64,000 nt of DNA from Methanolobus vulcani (GTDB taxonomy: Archaea; Halobacteriota; Methanosarcinia; Methanosarcinales; Methanosarcinaceae), in contig NZ_FNCA01000012.1 in the NCBI RefSeq assembly GCF_900100715.1, positions 16,779-80,778 of the forward strand, written 5' to 3'. Under the pieces are notes generated by a model, which searched no databases, was not told where the DNA came from, and was given only the letters and a program-made list of their open reading frames with translations. Both the position numbers and the translations under genes were made by a program. Numbering within the stretch: the first letter of the stretch is position 1; every line of letters begins with the position of its first letter. Of the stretch, positions 8,323 through 17,758 are shown piece after piece.

Positions 8323-10221
8323 ATGTCTGCACTTGAGAAAGCTTTTCTCAATACTAAAAATGTTATCGTATTCTCTTTCCTCTTTGGAATTCTATCCTGG
8401 TTAATTGATGCATTATTGGACTACGTTTTTTTCTCGGAGAGATCATTTGCAGATAGCTTGATCTTCGGTCTTTCAACTCATGAAATGTACATGCGCCTTT
8501 CAATGTTCTTCATTATTCTGTTGTTCGGATCAATTATTTCCTTCTTTGTCCATCAAATGCAGGAAATGAACAGTGCTATTGTAAATGAAAAGAACAAATC
8601 TCATAAGATCATGAACATTCTGCCAACAATTATCCTTTTTCTTGATACTGAAATGAATGTTTCATGTGTCAACAGGAAGATTCTTGAACTTACAGGGTAC
8701 GAAGAAGTCCGGATATCAGGTAATAAATGGATAAACCTTCTTTTTCCAGAGGAATTCAGAGCAGAAGTATTATCCTACTGGGACAAATTCGTATCAGGAG
8801 AGATTGGTTCTGTCGCTGGTCTTGAATCACCTATTATATGTTCAGACGGTTCTATAAGGTATGTTCTTTGGAATGCTGTTTCTTTTATTGATGACAACGA
8901 GAGGTTTGCTGGTGTCACAATATCAGGTGAAGATATCACTGATAGAAAAATTGCTGAAAAAGCACTTCTAATGGACGAATCCAGGCTTGAAGCCCTGGTT
9001 GAACTAAATCAATATTCAGATTCTACAATAGAAGAAATACTTGACTTCTCACTTGAAAAAGCAGTAAACCTTACAGAAAGCAGTGTAGGTTATGTTGGTT
9101 TTGTGAATGAAACTGAAGAAACTTTCTCCATGTATTCCTGGTCTGAAAAATCAGAAAACGGTTATGGTATAAAAGCGCTAAATAAGAATTTCAGTATAAA
9201 AAGGGACAATCTATGGGGCATGATCGTAACGCAGCGTAAGCCTATAATATCAAACACGTATCCTGATGATTCTCCTATCAAAAAAGGTTTACCTTCAGGA
9301 CATGTGAACATTCGCAATTATCTGTGTATACCAATATCAGATTCCGATAATGTTGTCATGATAGCAGGTGTCGGTAATAAGAATGGTGAGTACGACAGTT
9401 CCGATATAAGACAGATAACACTCCTGATGGAAGGTACCTGGAAGATCATACAAAGGAAAGAGAGTGAAGAACAGATAAGATCCTATGCAAGGGAAGTTGC
9501 TGAGAACAACAAGGAATTGGAATCCCTTGACCGCATGAAAGACGAGTTCATGGCAAACATAACACACGAACTGAAAACCCCACTTATTCCTATTAAAGGA
9601 TACAGTGAGCTTCTTTTTGAAGGGCACCTGGGTTCACTGGACGATGATCAGAAAAAAGGTATAGGTGTGATCCTTCAGAATGCTGACAGATTGCATAAAC
9701 TGATCGACTCTCTATTATATATGCAGAATATCCGTACCGGAAATATACAGTATCATCTTGATTCCGTAGATATTGTAAATCTACTTGACAATGTGATCGA
9801 TGAGATGCTAATTTTTAAAGACAGAGATGTCCCTGAACTGAAAAAGGAATACTCTCCCTCCCTGCCTTTTGTTTGTGGTAATATTACCTATCTGGAGCAG
9901 GTTTTTTCACACATACTTGAAAATGCCTTAAAATTCACTTCATCTGATGGTTTGATAACAGTTGTGGCTTCCCATGAGAATAAGAATATACGCATTATTG
10001 TAAGGGATACAGGCATAGGGATATCCCCGGATGAAATGCCTCACATCTTCAAACGATTCTATCAGGTAGATGGATCACTGACACGCCGTTACGGTGGAAA
10101 TGGTCTTGGCCTGTACCTTTGTAAAAGTGTGGTGGAGGCTCATGGCGGTTCTATCCGTGCATTTAGTGAGGTTGGAAAAGGAACTGAGATGCATGTCCTT
10201 TTGCCGATCATAGAAGAGTAA
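8323..10221 (+). CDS. membrane sensor histidine kinase (PAS-GAF-HisKA-HATPase)
   Basis: 632 residues. Two membrane helices (about 14-36 and 58-80) are followed by a PAS domain (about 95-215, VNRKILELTGYEEV), a GAF domain (about 220-375), a HisKA domain with phospho-acceptor His415 (NITHELKTPL) and an ATPase domain with N box (HILENALKF), G1 (VRDTGIGIS) and G2 (GGNGLGLYL). It should autophosphorylate in response to a small ligand or redox signal. No response regulator gene is near, so it is an orphan kinase. A GAGGGG binding site precedes the ATG. Confidence 0.9.
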   Translation: MSALEKAFLNTKNVIVFSFLFGILSWLIDALLDYVFFSERSFADSLIFGLSTHEMYMRLSMFFIILLFGSIISFFVHQMQEMNSAIVNEKNKSHKIMNILPTIILFLDTEMNVSCVNRKILELTGYEEVRISGNKWINLLFPEEFRAEVLSYWDKFVSGEIGSVAGLESPIICSDGSIRYVLWNAVSFIDDNERFAGVTISGEDITDRKIAEKALLMDESRLEALVELNQYSDSTIEEILDFSLEKAVNLTESSVGYVGFVNETEETFSMYSWSEKSENGYGIKALNKNFSIKRDNLWGMIVTQRKPIISNTYPDDSPIKKGLPSGHVNIRNYLCIPISDSDNVVMIAGVGNKNGEYDSSDIRQITLLMEGTWKIIQRKESEEQIRSYAREVAENNKELESLDRMKDEFMANITHELKTPLIPIKGYSELLFEGHLGSLDDDQKKGIGVILQNADRLHKLIDSLLYMQNIRTGNIQYHLDSVDIVNLLDNVIDEMLIFKDRDVPELKKEYSPSLPFVCGNITYLEQVFSHILENALKFTSSDGLITVVASHENKNIRIIVRDTGIGISPDEMPHIFKRFYQVDGSLTRRYGGNGLGLYLCKSVVEAHGGSIRAFSEVGKGTEMHVLLPIIEE

Positions 10222-10288
10222 AATGTCAGATAATTTACGTTCCATAGGAATCATTTAACACTAATCAATTATATCTGCAATTGGTCAA

Positions 10289-11593
10289 ATGAGCAGTGAA
10301 ATCACTAAAATGGTCATTGGGATCGATGACACTGATTCCAGGGAAGGAATGTGCACCACATATCTATGTGCTCTTTTAAGGGATGAGCTCTCTTCCTTTA
10401 CAAAACTTATATCAGATCCAATACTTGTGCGCCTTAATCCCACAATTCCTTACAAGACCCGTGGAAATGCATCAGTGGCACTGTTCATTGAATGTGGTGA
10501 TAGGGAGAGAGTTATCGGGCACGTTAAAGAAAAAATAGCTTCAATGGCATGTCTGGACAATGAGAATACTAATCCGGGTGTTGTCTTTGTTGATGAGGAA
10601 AAGTTCAATGCTGTCAGGGATAAGCTACGTTCTTTTTTTAAACGTGCAGTCAAAGATGTGATCACAATAGATGAAGCAAAGGAACTTGTTTCTGAACTAG
10701 ATCTTGAGTTTCAGGCTTTCAAGAATGGTAGAGGTCTTATTGGCGCTCTTTCTGCATGCGGAGCCATGCTTGATCCTGAATGGGACCATACTTATGAGTA
10801 TCTTGCTTACAGGAAAAAAGATGTATGGGGTACCAAACGTTCTGTTGATGAAAGCTCTCTTTTTAATGCTGACAGGCAAACATATCCTGACACATGGGAT
10901 ACAGTTGATCTTGTAAACAACATTGTAGTCTGCGTACCACATTCAGGTGACCCCGTTCTTTATGGAATAAGAGGGAAGGATGTTTCATCTGTGGAAAAAG
11001 CTGCTTCTTTTGTAGTTTCAGAGCCAGTAGAACGCTTCTGCATCTATCGTACAAATCAGGGAACTGATATGCATTTGATATCAGTTTCATCAATTAGTGA
11101 AATTGAGGAAATGCGTTCCTATATTCTGGAAGGTGAGGTTTGTTCAGAACCTGTGACTATCAGGGGTGGACATACAATATTCATTCTTAAAGATACAGCA
11201 GGTGATATCATTGACTGTGCTGCCTTTGAACCAACAAAGAACTTCAGGGAATTAATACGTAAACTAATATCTGGTGACAAGGTGCTTGTTTATGGCAGTG
11301 TTACTGAAAATACCATTAACATCGAAAAGATAAAGATCACTGACTTGTCACCAGCCTATGAAATTAGAAATCCCCAATGTCCTTCCTGTGGAAAAAGAAT
11401 GAAATCAGCAGGTTCTGGTCAGGGTTACAGATGTAAGAAATGTGGAACCAATTCCGAGATTCCTGAAAGAACAGAAATCAAAAGGGATATTGTTCCGGGA
11501 TTCTATGAAGTTCCACCATGTGCAAGACGTCATCTTGCAAAACTACTTCTGCGGTTTGAAAATGAGGATCTGCCAGTGTTTCCTGGCAGGTGA
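10289..11593 (+). CDS. tiaS: tRNA(Ile2) 2-agmatinylcytidine synthetase
   Basis: 434 residues, typical for TiaS. The enzyme attaches agmatine to C34 of tRNA-Ile(CAU), so that it reads AUA rather than AUG codons; it is archaeal and essential. The N-terminus has IGIDDTDSREGMCTTYL, the middle holds the conserved NGRGLIGALSACGAML segment, an OB fold follows, and a C-terminal zinc ribbon carries CPSCGKRM and CKKCGT. It stands alone between the kinase and the convergent nadE. Confidence 0.9.
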   Translation: MSSEITKMVIGIDDTDSREGMCTTYLCALLRDELSSFTKLISDPILVRLNPTIPYKTRGNASVALFIECGDRERVIGHVKEKIASMACLDNENTNPGVVFVDEEKFNAVRDKLRSFFKRAVKDVITIDEAKELVSELDLEFQAFKNGRGLIGALSACGAMLDPEWDHTYEYLAYRKKDVWGTKRSVDESSLFNADRQTYPDTWDTVDLVNNIVVCVPHSGDPVLYGIRGKDVSSVEKAASFVVSEPVERFCIYRTNQGTDMHLISVSSISEIEEMRSYILEGEVCSEPVTIRGGHTIFILKDTAGDIIDCAAFEPTKNFRELIRKLISGDKVLVYGSVTENTINIEKIKITDLSPAYEIRNPQCPSCGKRMKSAGSGQGYRCKKCGTNSEIPERTEIKRDIVPGFYEVPPCARRHLAKLLLRFENEDLPVFPGR

Positions 11594-11610
11594 ATGAATT
11601 TAACTTCAAT

Positions 11611-12390
11611 TTATCTTAGTGATTTTAGCTCTGCTATTGGAGCAGATTTCTGTTTGTGCAGGTTTGCATTAATTCTTTTGAGAACTGAATCTCTTTGAGT
11701 TACACTCATTCCAAGAGTATTCTGGGCTACCTGAGGCGTTTCACCTTCAAGTAAAAGCGCAAGGAACCTGTCTACAAGTTCATATGTTATTCCAAGCTCG
11801 TCCTCATCTGTCTGGTCAGCCCAGAGCCTTGCAGACGGAGCTTTGGTGATTATGTCTTCCGGAACTCCCATAAGCTTTGACATTTCCCTTACCTCTGTTT
11901 TGTAAAGGTCACCTATGGGTTCAAGGTCAACTCCTCCGTCACCGTATTTAGTGAAGTATCCTAGAAGAATTTCAGTTTTATTACCGGTTCCCATAACCAT
12001 TCTGGACATAATATTTGCATAATAATAGAGAACTGACATTCTTATTCTGGCTTTGAGATTACCGTTGGCTTGGGAGTTTGCCTCTGAACCTTCAGGAATT
12101 GAGTTAAGATATCCTGCAAGTATTTCCGATATGTCAACAGTCTTGAATTCAATTCCAAGTCTTTCTGCAACTTCAGTGGCATCCAGTACATCCTCGGCAG
12201 GTGTCAGAGTGAGTTCAGGCATGTGTATTCCTAGAACATTTTCCTTTCCAAGGGCTTCAACTGTCAGATAGGCTGTAAGTGCTGAATCGATTCCTCCACT
12301 AAGACCTACAACAGCACCTTTTACGCCTGCTTCTGTTGTTTTATCTCTTATGAACTCAACTATGATGTCTTTAGCTTTTGAAATATCCAT
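11611..12390 (-). CDS. nadE: NH3-dependent NAD+ synthetase
   Basis: 259 residues, the short form without a glutaminase domain. It adenylates deamido-NAD and adds ammonia. The pyrophosphate-binding loop GLSGGIDSALTAYL is at about 28-41. GNKTEILLGYFTKYGDGGVDL and PSARLWADQTDEDELG are the conserved substrate segments. It is convergent with tiaS and preceded by AGGGCTGAT as a plausible binding site. Confidence 0.93.
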   Translation of the reverse strand: MDISKAKDIIVEFIRDKTTEAGVKGAVVGLSGGIDSALTAYLTVEALGKENVLGIHMPELTLTPAEDVLDATEVAERLGIEFKTVDISEILAGYLNSIPEGSEANSQANGNLKARIRMSVLYYYANIMSRMVMGTGNKTEILLGYFTKYGDGGVDLEPIGDLYKTEVREMSKLMGVPEDIITKAPSARLWADQTDEDELGITYELVDRFLALLLEGETPQVAQNTLGMSVTQRDSVLKRINANLHKQKSAPIAELKSLR

Positions 12391-12437
12391 TTTTATCAGC
12401 CCTGGCAGTGTTTAATTGAGAATGTTCCCAATAATAT

Positions 12438-13145
12438 TTATTTATTGGTCTTTGCGTGTGACAGTTTAATCCCCTGTCCTGTTATGTTATAGTTTAGTAT
12501 CTCAAGTGAGATCTCTGTATCTCGCATTTTAGGAATGTAAATGAATCTTTCCATTTTGCCGGTATAGGGATTTTCCTTAATCATCAAACGGATGGTTCCG
12601 CTAGTAGAATATTCAGATATCCTGTGAGTGAGTTCATGTGCAGTTTCATCCATTATTATCAGAGAAGTCCATTTTGATTCAGAGAACAGATAAATGAGGG
12701 TATCCAGTTTATCCCTGAATACATTCAGTTCTTCTCCTATTGAAAAAGTACCAATGTTATCAATGACAACTACCTCGATGTCTTCAGGAATGATATATTT
12801 GATATTGCGTGGATCACTGGTATTTGTGATAATATTTGCGTACTTATCTTCCATACCCTCTATTCTTTTTTCAAGCACACGTATCATTGTAAGCTGGTTG
12901 CTTTCTACAAAAGGTTCAATGTCAAGTCCAACAGTTTTCCCATGCCGCACTATCTTTTCAGGAGTTTCTTCAGTTGCCAGCATTGCACATTTTTTCCCTT
13001 CCATGCATGCATTGTAAAGAAAGTGCAACCCAAATATTGTTTTACCTGTGCCGGACTCTCCTGTTAATAAATAAGACTCCCCTGCAGGAAATCCTCCCTG
13101 TATTCTCTTATCTATCTCAGGAATTCCTGTAGATATCCTTTCCAT
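12438..13145 (-). CDS. KaiC-like RecA-superfamily ATPase (copy 1)
   Basis: About 235 residues, a single KaiC domain. Walker A is GESGTGKT near residue 25-32, ATEETPEKIV follows the usual KaiC glutamates, and Walker B is VVVIDNIGTF. ATG 13145 (MERISTGIPEIDKRIQGGFP) is preferred because GTGGTG sits just upstream. Single-domain KaiC proteins of archaea are signalling ATPases, some tied to motility or stress; the target here is unknown. It is a close paralogue of the next gene, and both point the same way. Confidence 0.8.
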   Translation of the reverse strand: MERISTGIPEIDKRIQGGFPAGESYLLTGESGTGKTIFGLHFLYNACMEGKKCAMLATEETPEKIVRHGKTVGLDIEPFVESNQLTMIRVLEKRIEGMEDKYANIITNTSDPRNIKYIIPEDIEVVVIDNIGTFSIGEELNVFRDKLDTLIYLFSESKWTSLIIMDETAHELTHRISEYSTSGTIRLMIKENPYTGKMERFIYIPKMRDTEISLEILNYNITGQGIKLSHAKTNK

Positions 13146-13223
13146 AATTAACACCACGTTTTTCTTAGTAAAATCTGATACATGTCACATAAATAGTAGC
13201 TTCAATAACCACAGAACTTTCTC

Positions 13224-13934
13224 TTATCTATTGATCTTTGGTGAAAATAACGTGATCCCTTCTTCAGTAATATCGTAATTGATCAGTTCCAGAGTGATCT
13301 TTGTTCCTCTCATCTTAGGAATGAACATGAACCTTTCCATCTTACCTGTGTAAGGGTTTTCTTTGAACATCAGTTTGATGGTCCCATAAGTGGAATATTC
13401 AGCGATATTATGCGTAAACTCATGTGCTGCAGCATCCATTATCATGAGTGAGGTTCTCTTTTGTGTGGAAAGCAGGAATGAAAGTACTTCAAGTTCTTCT
13501 TTGAATGTTTTAAGATTCACTCCGATGGAAAATGTTCCCAGGTTGTCAACAACAATTACGTTCACATCATCATCAATTATATGGGCAAGGTTATTCAGTG
13601 TGTCAATATTCATAAATGTGTAGCTGTCCGGATCTTCTTCCATATTCATTACTCTCATCTCAAAGAAACGTATCATTGTAAGTTGTTTGTTCTCAATGAA
13701 TGGTTCCAGATCAAACCCGATAGCTTTTCCATGCTCTACTATCTTTTCCGGAGTTTCCTCTGTTGCCAACATGATACATTTTTTCCCTTCAAGACAGGCA
13801 TTGTACAGGAATTGCATTCCAAATATTGTTTTTCCTGTACCGGGTTTACCTGTGATGAGAATGCATTCCCCTTCAGGGAACCCTCCCTGTAATCTTTTGT
13901 CAAGGTTCCTGATGCCGCTAGATATTCTTGCCAT
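13224..13934 (-). CDS. KaiC-like RecA-superfamily ATPase (copy 2)
   Basis: 236 residues with the same plan as its neighbour: Walker A GKPGTGKT, ATEETPEKIVEHGKAIGFD, Walker B VIVVDNLGTF, and a C-terminal strand set (NPYTGKMERFMFIPKMRGT) almost identical to copy 1. The pair is clearly a tandem duplication. AGAGGA precedes the ATG. Divergent from nob1 across an A/T-rich promoter region. Confidence 0.8.
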   Translation of the reverse strand: MARISSGIRNLDKRLQGGFPEGECILITGKPGTGKTIFGMQFLYNACLEGKKCIMLATEETPEKIVEHGKAIGFDLEPFIENKQLTMIRFFEMRVMNMEEDPDSYTFMNIDTLNNLAHIIDDDVNVIVVDNLGTFSIGVNLKTFKEELEVLSFLLSTQKRTSLMIMDAAAHEFTHNIAEYSTYGTIKLMFKENPYTGKMERFMFIPKMRGTKITLELINYDITEEGITLFSPKINR

Positions 13935-14046
13935 GAAATGTTCCTCTTGAGTTTATATGTATTTACAAGTATATATTCAATTGTGTAACAATTGCAACAA
14001 CGCTGGACAAAGAATTAATCTATATTCAGAAAGTATCTGGCATTAT

Positions 14047-14526
14047 ATGGAGTACTACATCGCAGATTCTGCAGTCTTTATCATGGGTAGCGGAATAGAA
14101 CCTTATCGTATCATAACCATACCTTCAGTTGTAAATGAGCTGAAAAGCAGCGAGGCTGCAATGCGTTTTGATCTTGCCCGGGAAAGTGGTGCAAGGGTTG
14201 AAATGCCAGAGGATTCTTTCCGCGAAAAGATCCTGCAGGTTGCCAACGAGACAAAAGACTGTGAAGAATTGTCCTCAACTGACATTGATATATTAGCCAA
14301 AGCTCTTGAATACAAAGGAAATTCAGTTCTTCTGACCGATGACTATGCAGTCCAGAATGTCGCAAAGGTCCTGGGACTTGAAGTAAAACCCGTGGCACAG
14401 AAAAGGATCAAGGATGTTCTGGTGTGGCAAAAGCAGTGTACAGGCTGCCGGAGGAAATTTGACAGCGGTGATGTATGTCCTGTTTGTGGTTCTCCCTTGA
14501 AGAAAAGACGCAAAAGAAAAATATAA
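14047..14526 (+). CDS. nob1: Nob1-like PIN endoribonuclease with zinc ribbon
   Basis: 159 residues. Nob1 makes the final 3' cut of 16S rRNA. The PIN domain has the first acidic residue in YIADSAVF, further acids in STDIDILAKALE and LLTDDYAVQNVA, and ends with a zinc ribbon (CTGCRRKFDSGDVCPVCG) and a basic tail. The start at 14047 (MEYYIADS) fits the family; the frame is open 30 codons upstream without similarity. A TATA-like stretch near 14022 suggests a leaderless mRNA. Confidence 0.85.
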   Translation: MEYYIADSAVFIMGSGIEPYRIITIPSVVNELKSSEAAMRFDLARESGARVEMPEDSFREKILQVANETKDCEELSSTDIDILAKALEYKGNSVLLTDDYAVQNVAKVLGLEVKPVAQKRIKDVLVWQKQCTGCRRKFDSGDVCPVCGSPLKKRRKRKI

Positions 14527-14579
14527 CATCTCTGTTGATATATTACATATAAGGTTAAAGATGAATATACGGGATACAT

Positions 14580-15191
14580 ATGAAGAATATTGATAAATTG
14601 ATCCAAAAAGCCCTTGAATTGCAGGCAAATGGTCTTGTTACAAGGCAAATTGCAGATGAGCTTAACGTTTCCCGGGAAACCGTCACATGGCTTCTGACCC
14701 GCGCAAAAAAGGAAGAAGTTTCCTCTGCACCAAAAGACATTTCTGTCAACTGGAGCAGCATAGGAAAGAGTGCATTCAGGATGCGTCATGTAGGAATTGC
14801 CATGTGTGACATGGTCCTTGATACAGTAGAAGCAACGGGCAATGAAATTGATCTGGTGGTAGGAATTGGCCTTAGCGGAGTACCTCTTGCAAGCCTGATT
14901 GCAGAAGAGCTCAACACCGAACTTTCAGTTTACCATGCTTACAATGAGCAGGGCGATGATTCCAAGCTTAATGGTGCCTTCAGCAGGAACTTTGCCGGTA
15001 TCAAAGGAAAGAAATGCATCATAGTGGACGATGTAATTACAACCGGTAACACAATGGCTGATGTTGTAACACATCTGCGTAGTTCAGGTGCCAAACCTCT
15101 GGCAATTGCCGTACTTGTGGACAAGAGTGGCTCAGAGACCCTCTCCGAAGTGCCTGTGCACTCTCTTGTACGCATCACACGTGTAGACTGA
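14580..15191 (+). CDS. gfcR: GfcR-family phosphoribosyltransferase-like regulator
   Basis: 203 residues. An N-terminal helix-turn-helix ([20 protein letters not shown], about 18-38) is fused to an orotate-phosphoribosyltransferase-like domain with the PRPP loop [17 protein letters not shown]. In haloarchaea GfcR controls sugar catabolism genes; in methanogens the ligand and targets are not established, and PRPP or a nucleotide is a reasonable guess. It follows nob1 by about 50 bp with a separate TATA-like sequence. Confidence 0.8.
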   Translation: MKNIDKLIQKALELQANGLVTRQIADELNVSRETVTWLLTRAKKEEVSSAPKDISVNWSSIGKSAFRMRHVGIAMCDMVLDTVEATGNEIDLVVGIGLSGVPLASLIAEELNTELSVYHAYNEQGDDSKLNGAFSRNFAGIKGKKCIIVDDVITTGNTMADVVTHLRSSGAKPLAIAVLVDKSGSETLSEVPVHSLVRITRVD

Positions 15192-15221
15192 TTAAAAAAG
15201 AAATTATTTTTTTGTATTTCA

Positions 15222-15243
15222 GTAGGAGTTATTCAACTCCTAC
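15222..15243 (-). terminator. hairpin terminator over the end of the DHH nuclease gene
   Basis: GTAGGAGTT at 15222-15230 and AACTCCTAC at 15235-15243 form a 9-bp stem with a 4-nt loop. It includes the last codons and the stop of the leftward gene. A/T-rich DNA with T tracts follows on both sides, and it may also end gfcR transcripts. Confidence 0.5.
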
Positions 15244-17352
15244 GGAACCTATTTTTTCAACAAGTTTAGAAAGCACTTCTGTGCGCATACCCTGCACGAA
15301 TTTGATACTTCCGACTACCAGGTGTCCTCCACCGTTGACACCGCCACCTTGCACTTCCTCATAGAGTTCCCTTACCATCTGTGGTATGTTCATCAGAACC
15401 CCTTTTGAGCGGATTACAGCAAAGTCCGGTCCGTACCCTATGGTTACGACAGGTTTGCCATCGTATTTCTTACAAAGTTTGTCGTGGACTTCACCTGATG
15501 TCTTTCCTGGTGGTGGGAATGTGAATGTATGTGCATAGTTCTCCACATCAAGGACATTAAGGATTGCTCCATTTGGAAGGTCCTGGGATTTCACATGTGC
15601 CATACAGACATCCATCTGTTCGGCTATCATCTCGTTTGCCTGTTCGCAAAGCACATTGACAAGGTTCTTGTGTACCGTGTGGTCACCAAAATCCAAGATA
15701 TCATCAACAATACCTTTTCCAGTGTTGAACTTAAGCCAATATGCTGCAAAATCAAGGGCAAGTGCCATGTCTCTCAGGTTCTGCTCGGTATACTTATCAG
15801 ATACAAGTTCTATGTATCTCTTTGCCTCTTCCGCTTCTGAGCGGTCACCAAGAGCAGCTACTGCAGGAAGGTGTCTTATCTCGTTCTCAACGTTAACGTT
15901 AATCATGCGTGCCACTTCGGTACAGAGCATACCTGCTGTCATACCAAAGTCTCCTCCGACGTGTGCAGGGTTAACATGGGTTAACAGGTATTCATCAACC
16001 ACATCGTCAGGGTGATGGTGGTCCATGACTATCATCTGGATGCCGTATACCTTTGCCTGCTTCATTGCAGCCACGTTCTCGTTGGATGATCCATTATCCA
16101 CACTTATGACAAGGGGCATCTTCTGTCCATGTCTTGCCACATCTTCAAGGGCAAAGCCTATATCACGAACTACATCGGTCACTTCATAGAACGGTGCTTT
16201 TGAAGGCGCACGTTTGTAGAAGTAATATTCCCCGTCAGCTCCATTTACTTCTTTAATCAGAGGGATGATGGCTTTCTCAATTGACATTGCAGCAGTCATA
16301 CCATCAGCATCTGCATGGTGGCGCAAAAGTATAGGCGTGGATTTAATGATCGCCTTTCTGATTTCCTTTGCAGCCTTTTTCATGATTGGCCTGAGATTTT
16401 CAAGAACCTCACTCTCTACCATGAATTCAATCTCATAAGGCTCTGCTCTTTTGTCGATAGCATCTTCTATACGCTGGAGGATCTCAGCTTCCTGTGGTCC
16501 GCTCAGCTTTTTAAGACTCTGGATCTCAAGCTGGAAACTGTCACCACGGGCTGTTATTTCCCCAGTGGCTGCAACGATCATATCAGCTTCTATTTCAGGA
16601 TAAGCTCTCTCTCCTGCGCTCTCAAAGGCAGCACCGGAAACCTGTCCTGTTTCATCTGCAATTGTGAATATGGTAGGTCCTGCAGTCTGCTTGATCTGTA
16701 TTACCTCTCCCTGCACCTTTACTTTCTTACCCACCATCTTTGACATTTCGCTGGCAAGTATAATAGGAAGCTTCTTCTCAAGTTCAATGGTCTGGTATTC
16801 TTTCAGTTTACGTGGAACCAGATCCATTTTTCCTCTTGGTTTTATCTCCTTTAAGCTAACAATGACATCCTCGCCAACTTCCAGGGTTCCATTCATGTTA
16901 CTGGAATGAATAAGGCCCCTAAGATTGGAATTAAGGTCAACGAAAACACCGAAATCGGCAATGTTTCTCACTGTTGCATGGTACATTTTCCCGACTTCAA
17001 GCTCATCAAGGGTGCATGTGTTGTCAAGTTTGTAAACGATCTGCTTCTTTGCGCATGACTGGCATACCTCATCTCCATCATAAAGTCGGTCCATTTCTGT
17101 TCCACATACCTTGCATTTGTAAAATACGCCTTTACCAGAGCATGCAGCACATTTTTCTCTCTCTTCTATTTCTCCTGTCCCGCCACAGTTGTTGCAGGAA
17201 GAACCATTTTTCAAGAAATTAGCCATGTCCTTCTCAGAAAGCTTCATTAGATCTACGGACTTTGATTTTCCTGTCCCTTTGCACTCGGGGCATTTGGTAG
17301 TGCCTGTTACACTATAGCCTTTCCCGTTGCATTCATTACATTTCTCGCTCAT
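15229..17352 (-). CDS. DHH-family nuclease with DnaJ-type zinc finger, S1 and OB domains
   Basis: About 707 residues. In order: a DnaJ-like zinc finger (CNECNGKG, CPECKGTG, CNNCGGTG, CAACSGKG), a further CKVCGTE/CQSC pair, an S1 RNA-binding domain (about 125-190), an OB-fold domain (about 205-295), then the DHH phosphoesterase with HHADADGMTAAMS and MDHHHPDD, and a DHHA1 domain ending GGGVNGGGHLVVGS. This is the archaeal RecJ-like/DHH-OB group, thought to process single-stranded DNA or RNA. ATG 17352 (MSEKCNECNGKG) is chosen over 17421, since a TATATACT box sits about 26 nt upstream. Confidence 0.85.
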   Translation of the reverse strand: MSEKCNECNGKGYSVTGTTKCPECKGTGKSKSVDLMKLSEKDMANFLKNGSSCNNCGGTGEIEEREKCAACSGKGVFYKCKVCGTEMDRLYDGDEVCQSCAKKQIVYKLDNTCTLDELEVGKMYHATVRNIADFGVFVDLNSNLRGLIHSSNMNGTLEVGEDVIVSLKEIKPRGKMDLVPRKLKEYQTIELEKKLPIILASEMSKMVGKKVKVQGEVIQIKQTAGPTIFTIADETGQVSGAAFESAGERAYPEIEADMIVAATGEITARGDSFQLEIQSLKKLSGPQEAEILQRIEDAIDKRAEPYEIEFMVESEVLENLRPIMKKAAKEIRKAIIKSTPILLRHHADADGMTAAMSIEKAIIPLIKEVNGADGEYYFYKRAPSKAPFYEVTDVVRDIGFALEDVARHGQKMPLVISVDNGSSNENVAAMKQAKVYGIQMIVMDHHHPDDVVDEYLLTHVNPAHVGGDFGMTAGMLCTEVARMINVNVENEIRHLPAVAALGDRSEAEEAKRYIELVSDKYTEQNLRDMALALDFAAYWLKFNTGKGIVDDILDFGDHTVHKNLVNVLCEQANEMIAEQMDVCMAHVKSQDLPNGAILNVLDVENYAHTFTFPPPGKTSGEVHDKLCKKYDGKPVVTIGYGPDFAVIRSKGVLMNIPQMVRELYEEVQGGGVNGGGHLVVGSIKFVQGMRTEVLSKLVEKIGSVGVE

Positions 17353-17758
17353 TGTATCTAGTCTTAGATAGTATATATTGGATTTATGTGTTTGCTTGTT
17401 ATCTTGATTGGTGAAAAACAAAATATTTATATTGTCTATTTATATATTCTTCTCAGCATATCGTTTTTCTACAGTTTGTTTGAAATTATTAACGTCAAAA
17501 TCAATCACATTAATAAACGATAAATGAGTTCTATTATCTGTTGGGTCTGAAATGTTATTTCAATAATAACAATGCTTTCATGCTTTCGTGTACATCCCCT
17601 CAAACAAGTACTCAGACCCAGCCTTCTATATCTTTTCTATTGTTTTAATTTCCTGAAGCGATGATTTTGTACTCTCTCCACCGGCATATTTTTAAGAAGT
17701 AGGCTCTTTATATCTATTTAATAAGTTCTCTGTTTCTTCTTCAGGAGAGTGGCAAAAT
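17353..17758. other. intergenic region between divergent genes with a structured segment
   Basis: About 400 bp, A/T rich. Near the left end is the promoter of the DHH nuclease; near 17703-17713 a TTTATATC box fits the slipin gene. Between them lies a nested inverted repeat (separate entry). No protein gene is credible here. Confidence 0.5.
17542..17620 (+). ncRNA. candidate structured RNA (nested inverted repeats)
   Basis: TGGGTCTGA at 17542-17550 is the exact complement of TCAGACCCA at 17612-17620. Inside it TGTTATT (17553-17559) pairs with AATAACA (17565-17571). T-rich DNA follows on the plus strand (TTCTATATCTTTTCT), as for an archaeal terminator. TATA-like blocks lie near 17425-17450. 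It sits upstream of the probable slipin promoter, so it is not that gene's leader. Strand and existence of a transcript are guesses. Confidence 0.25.
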
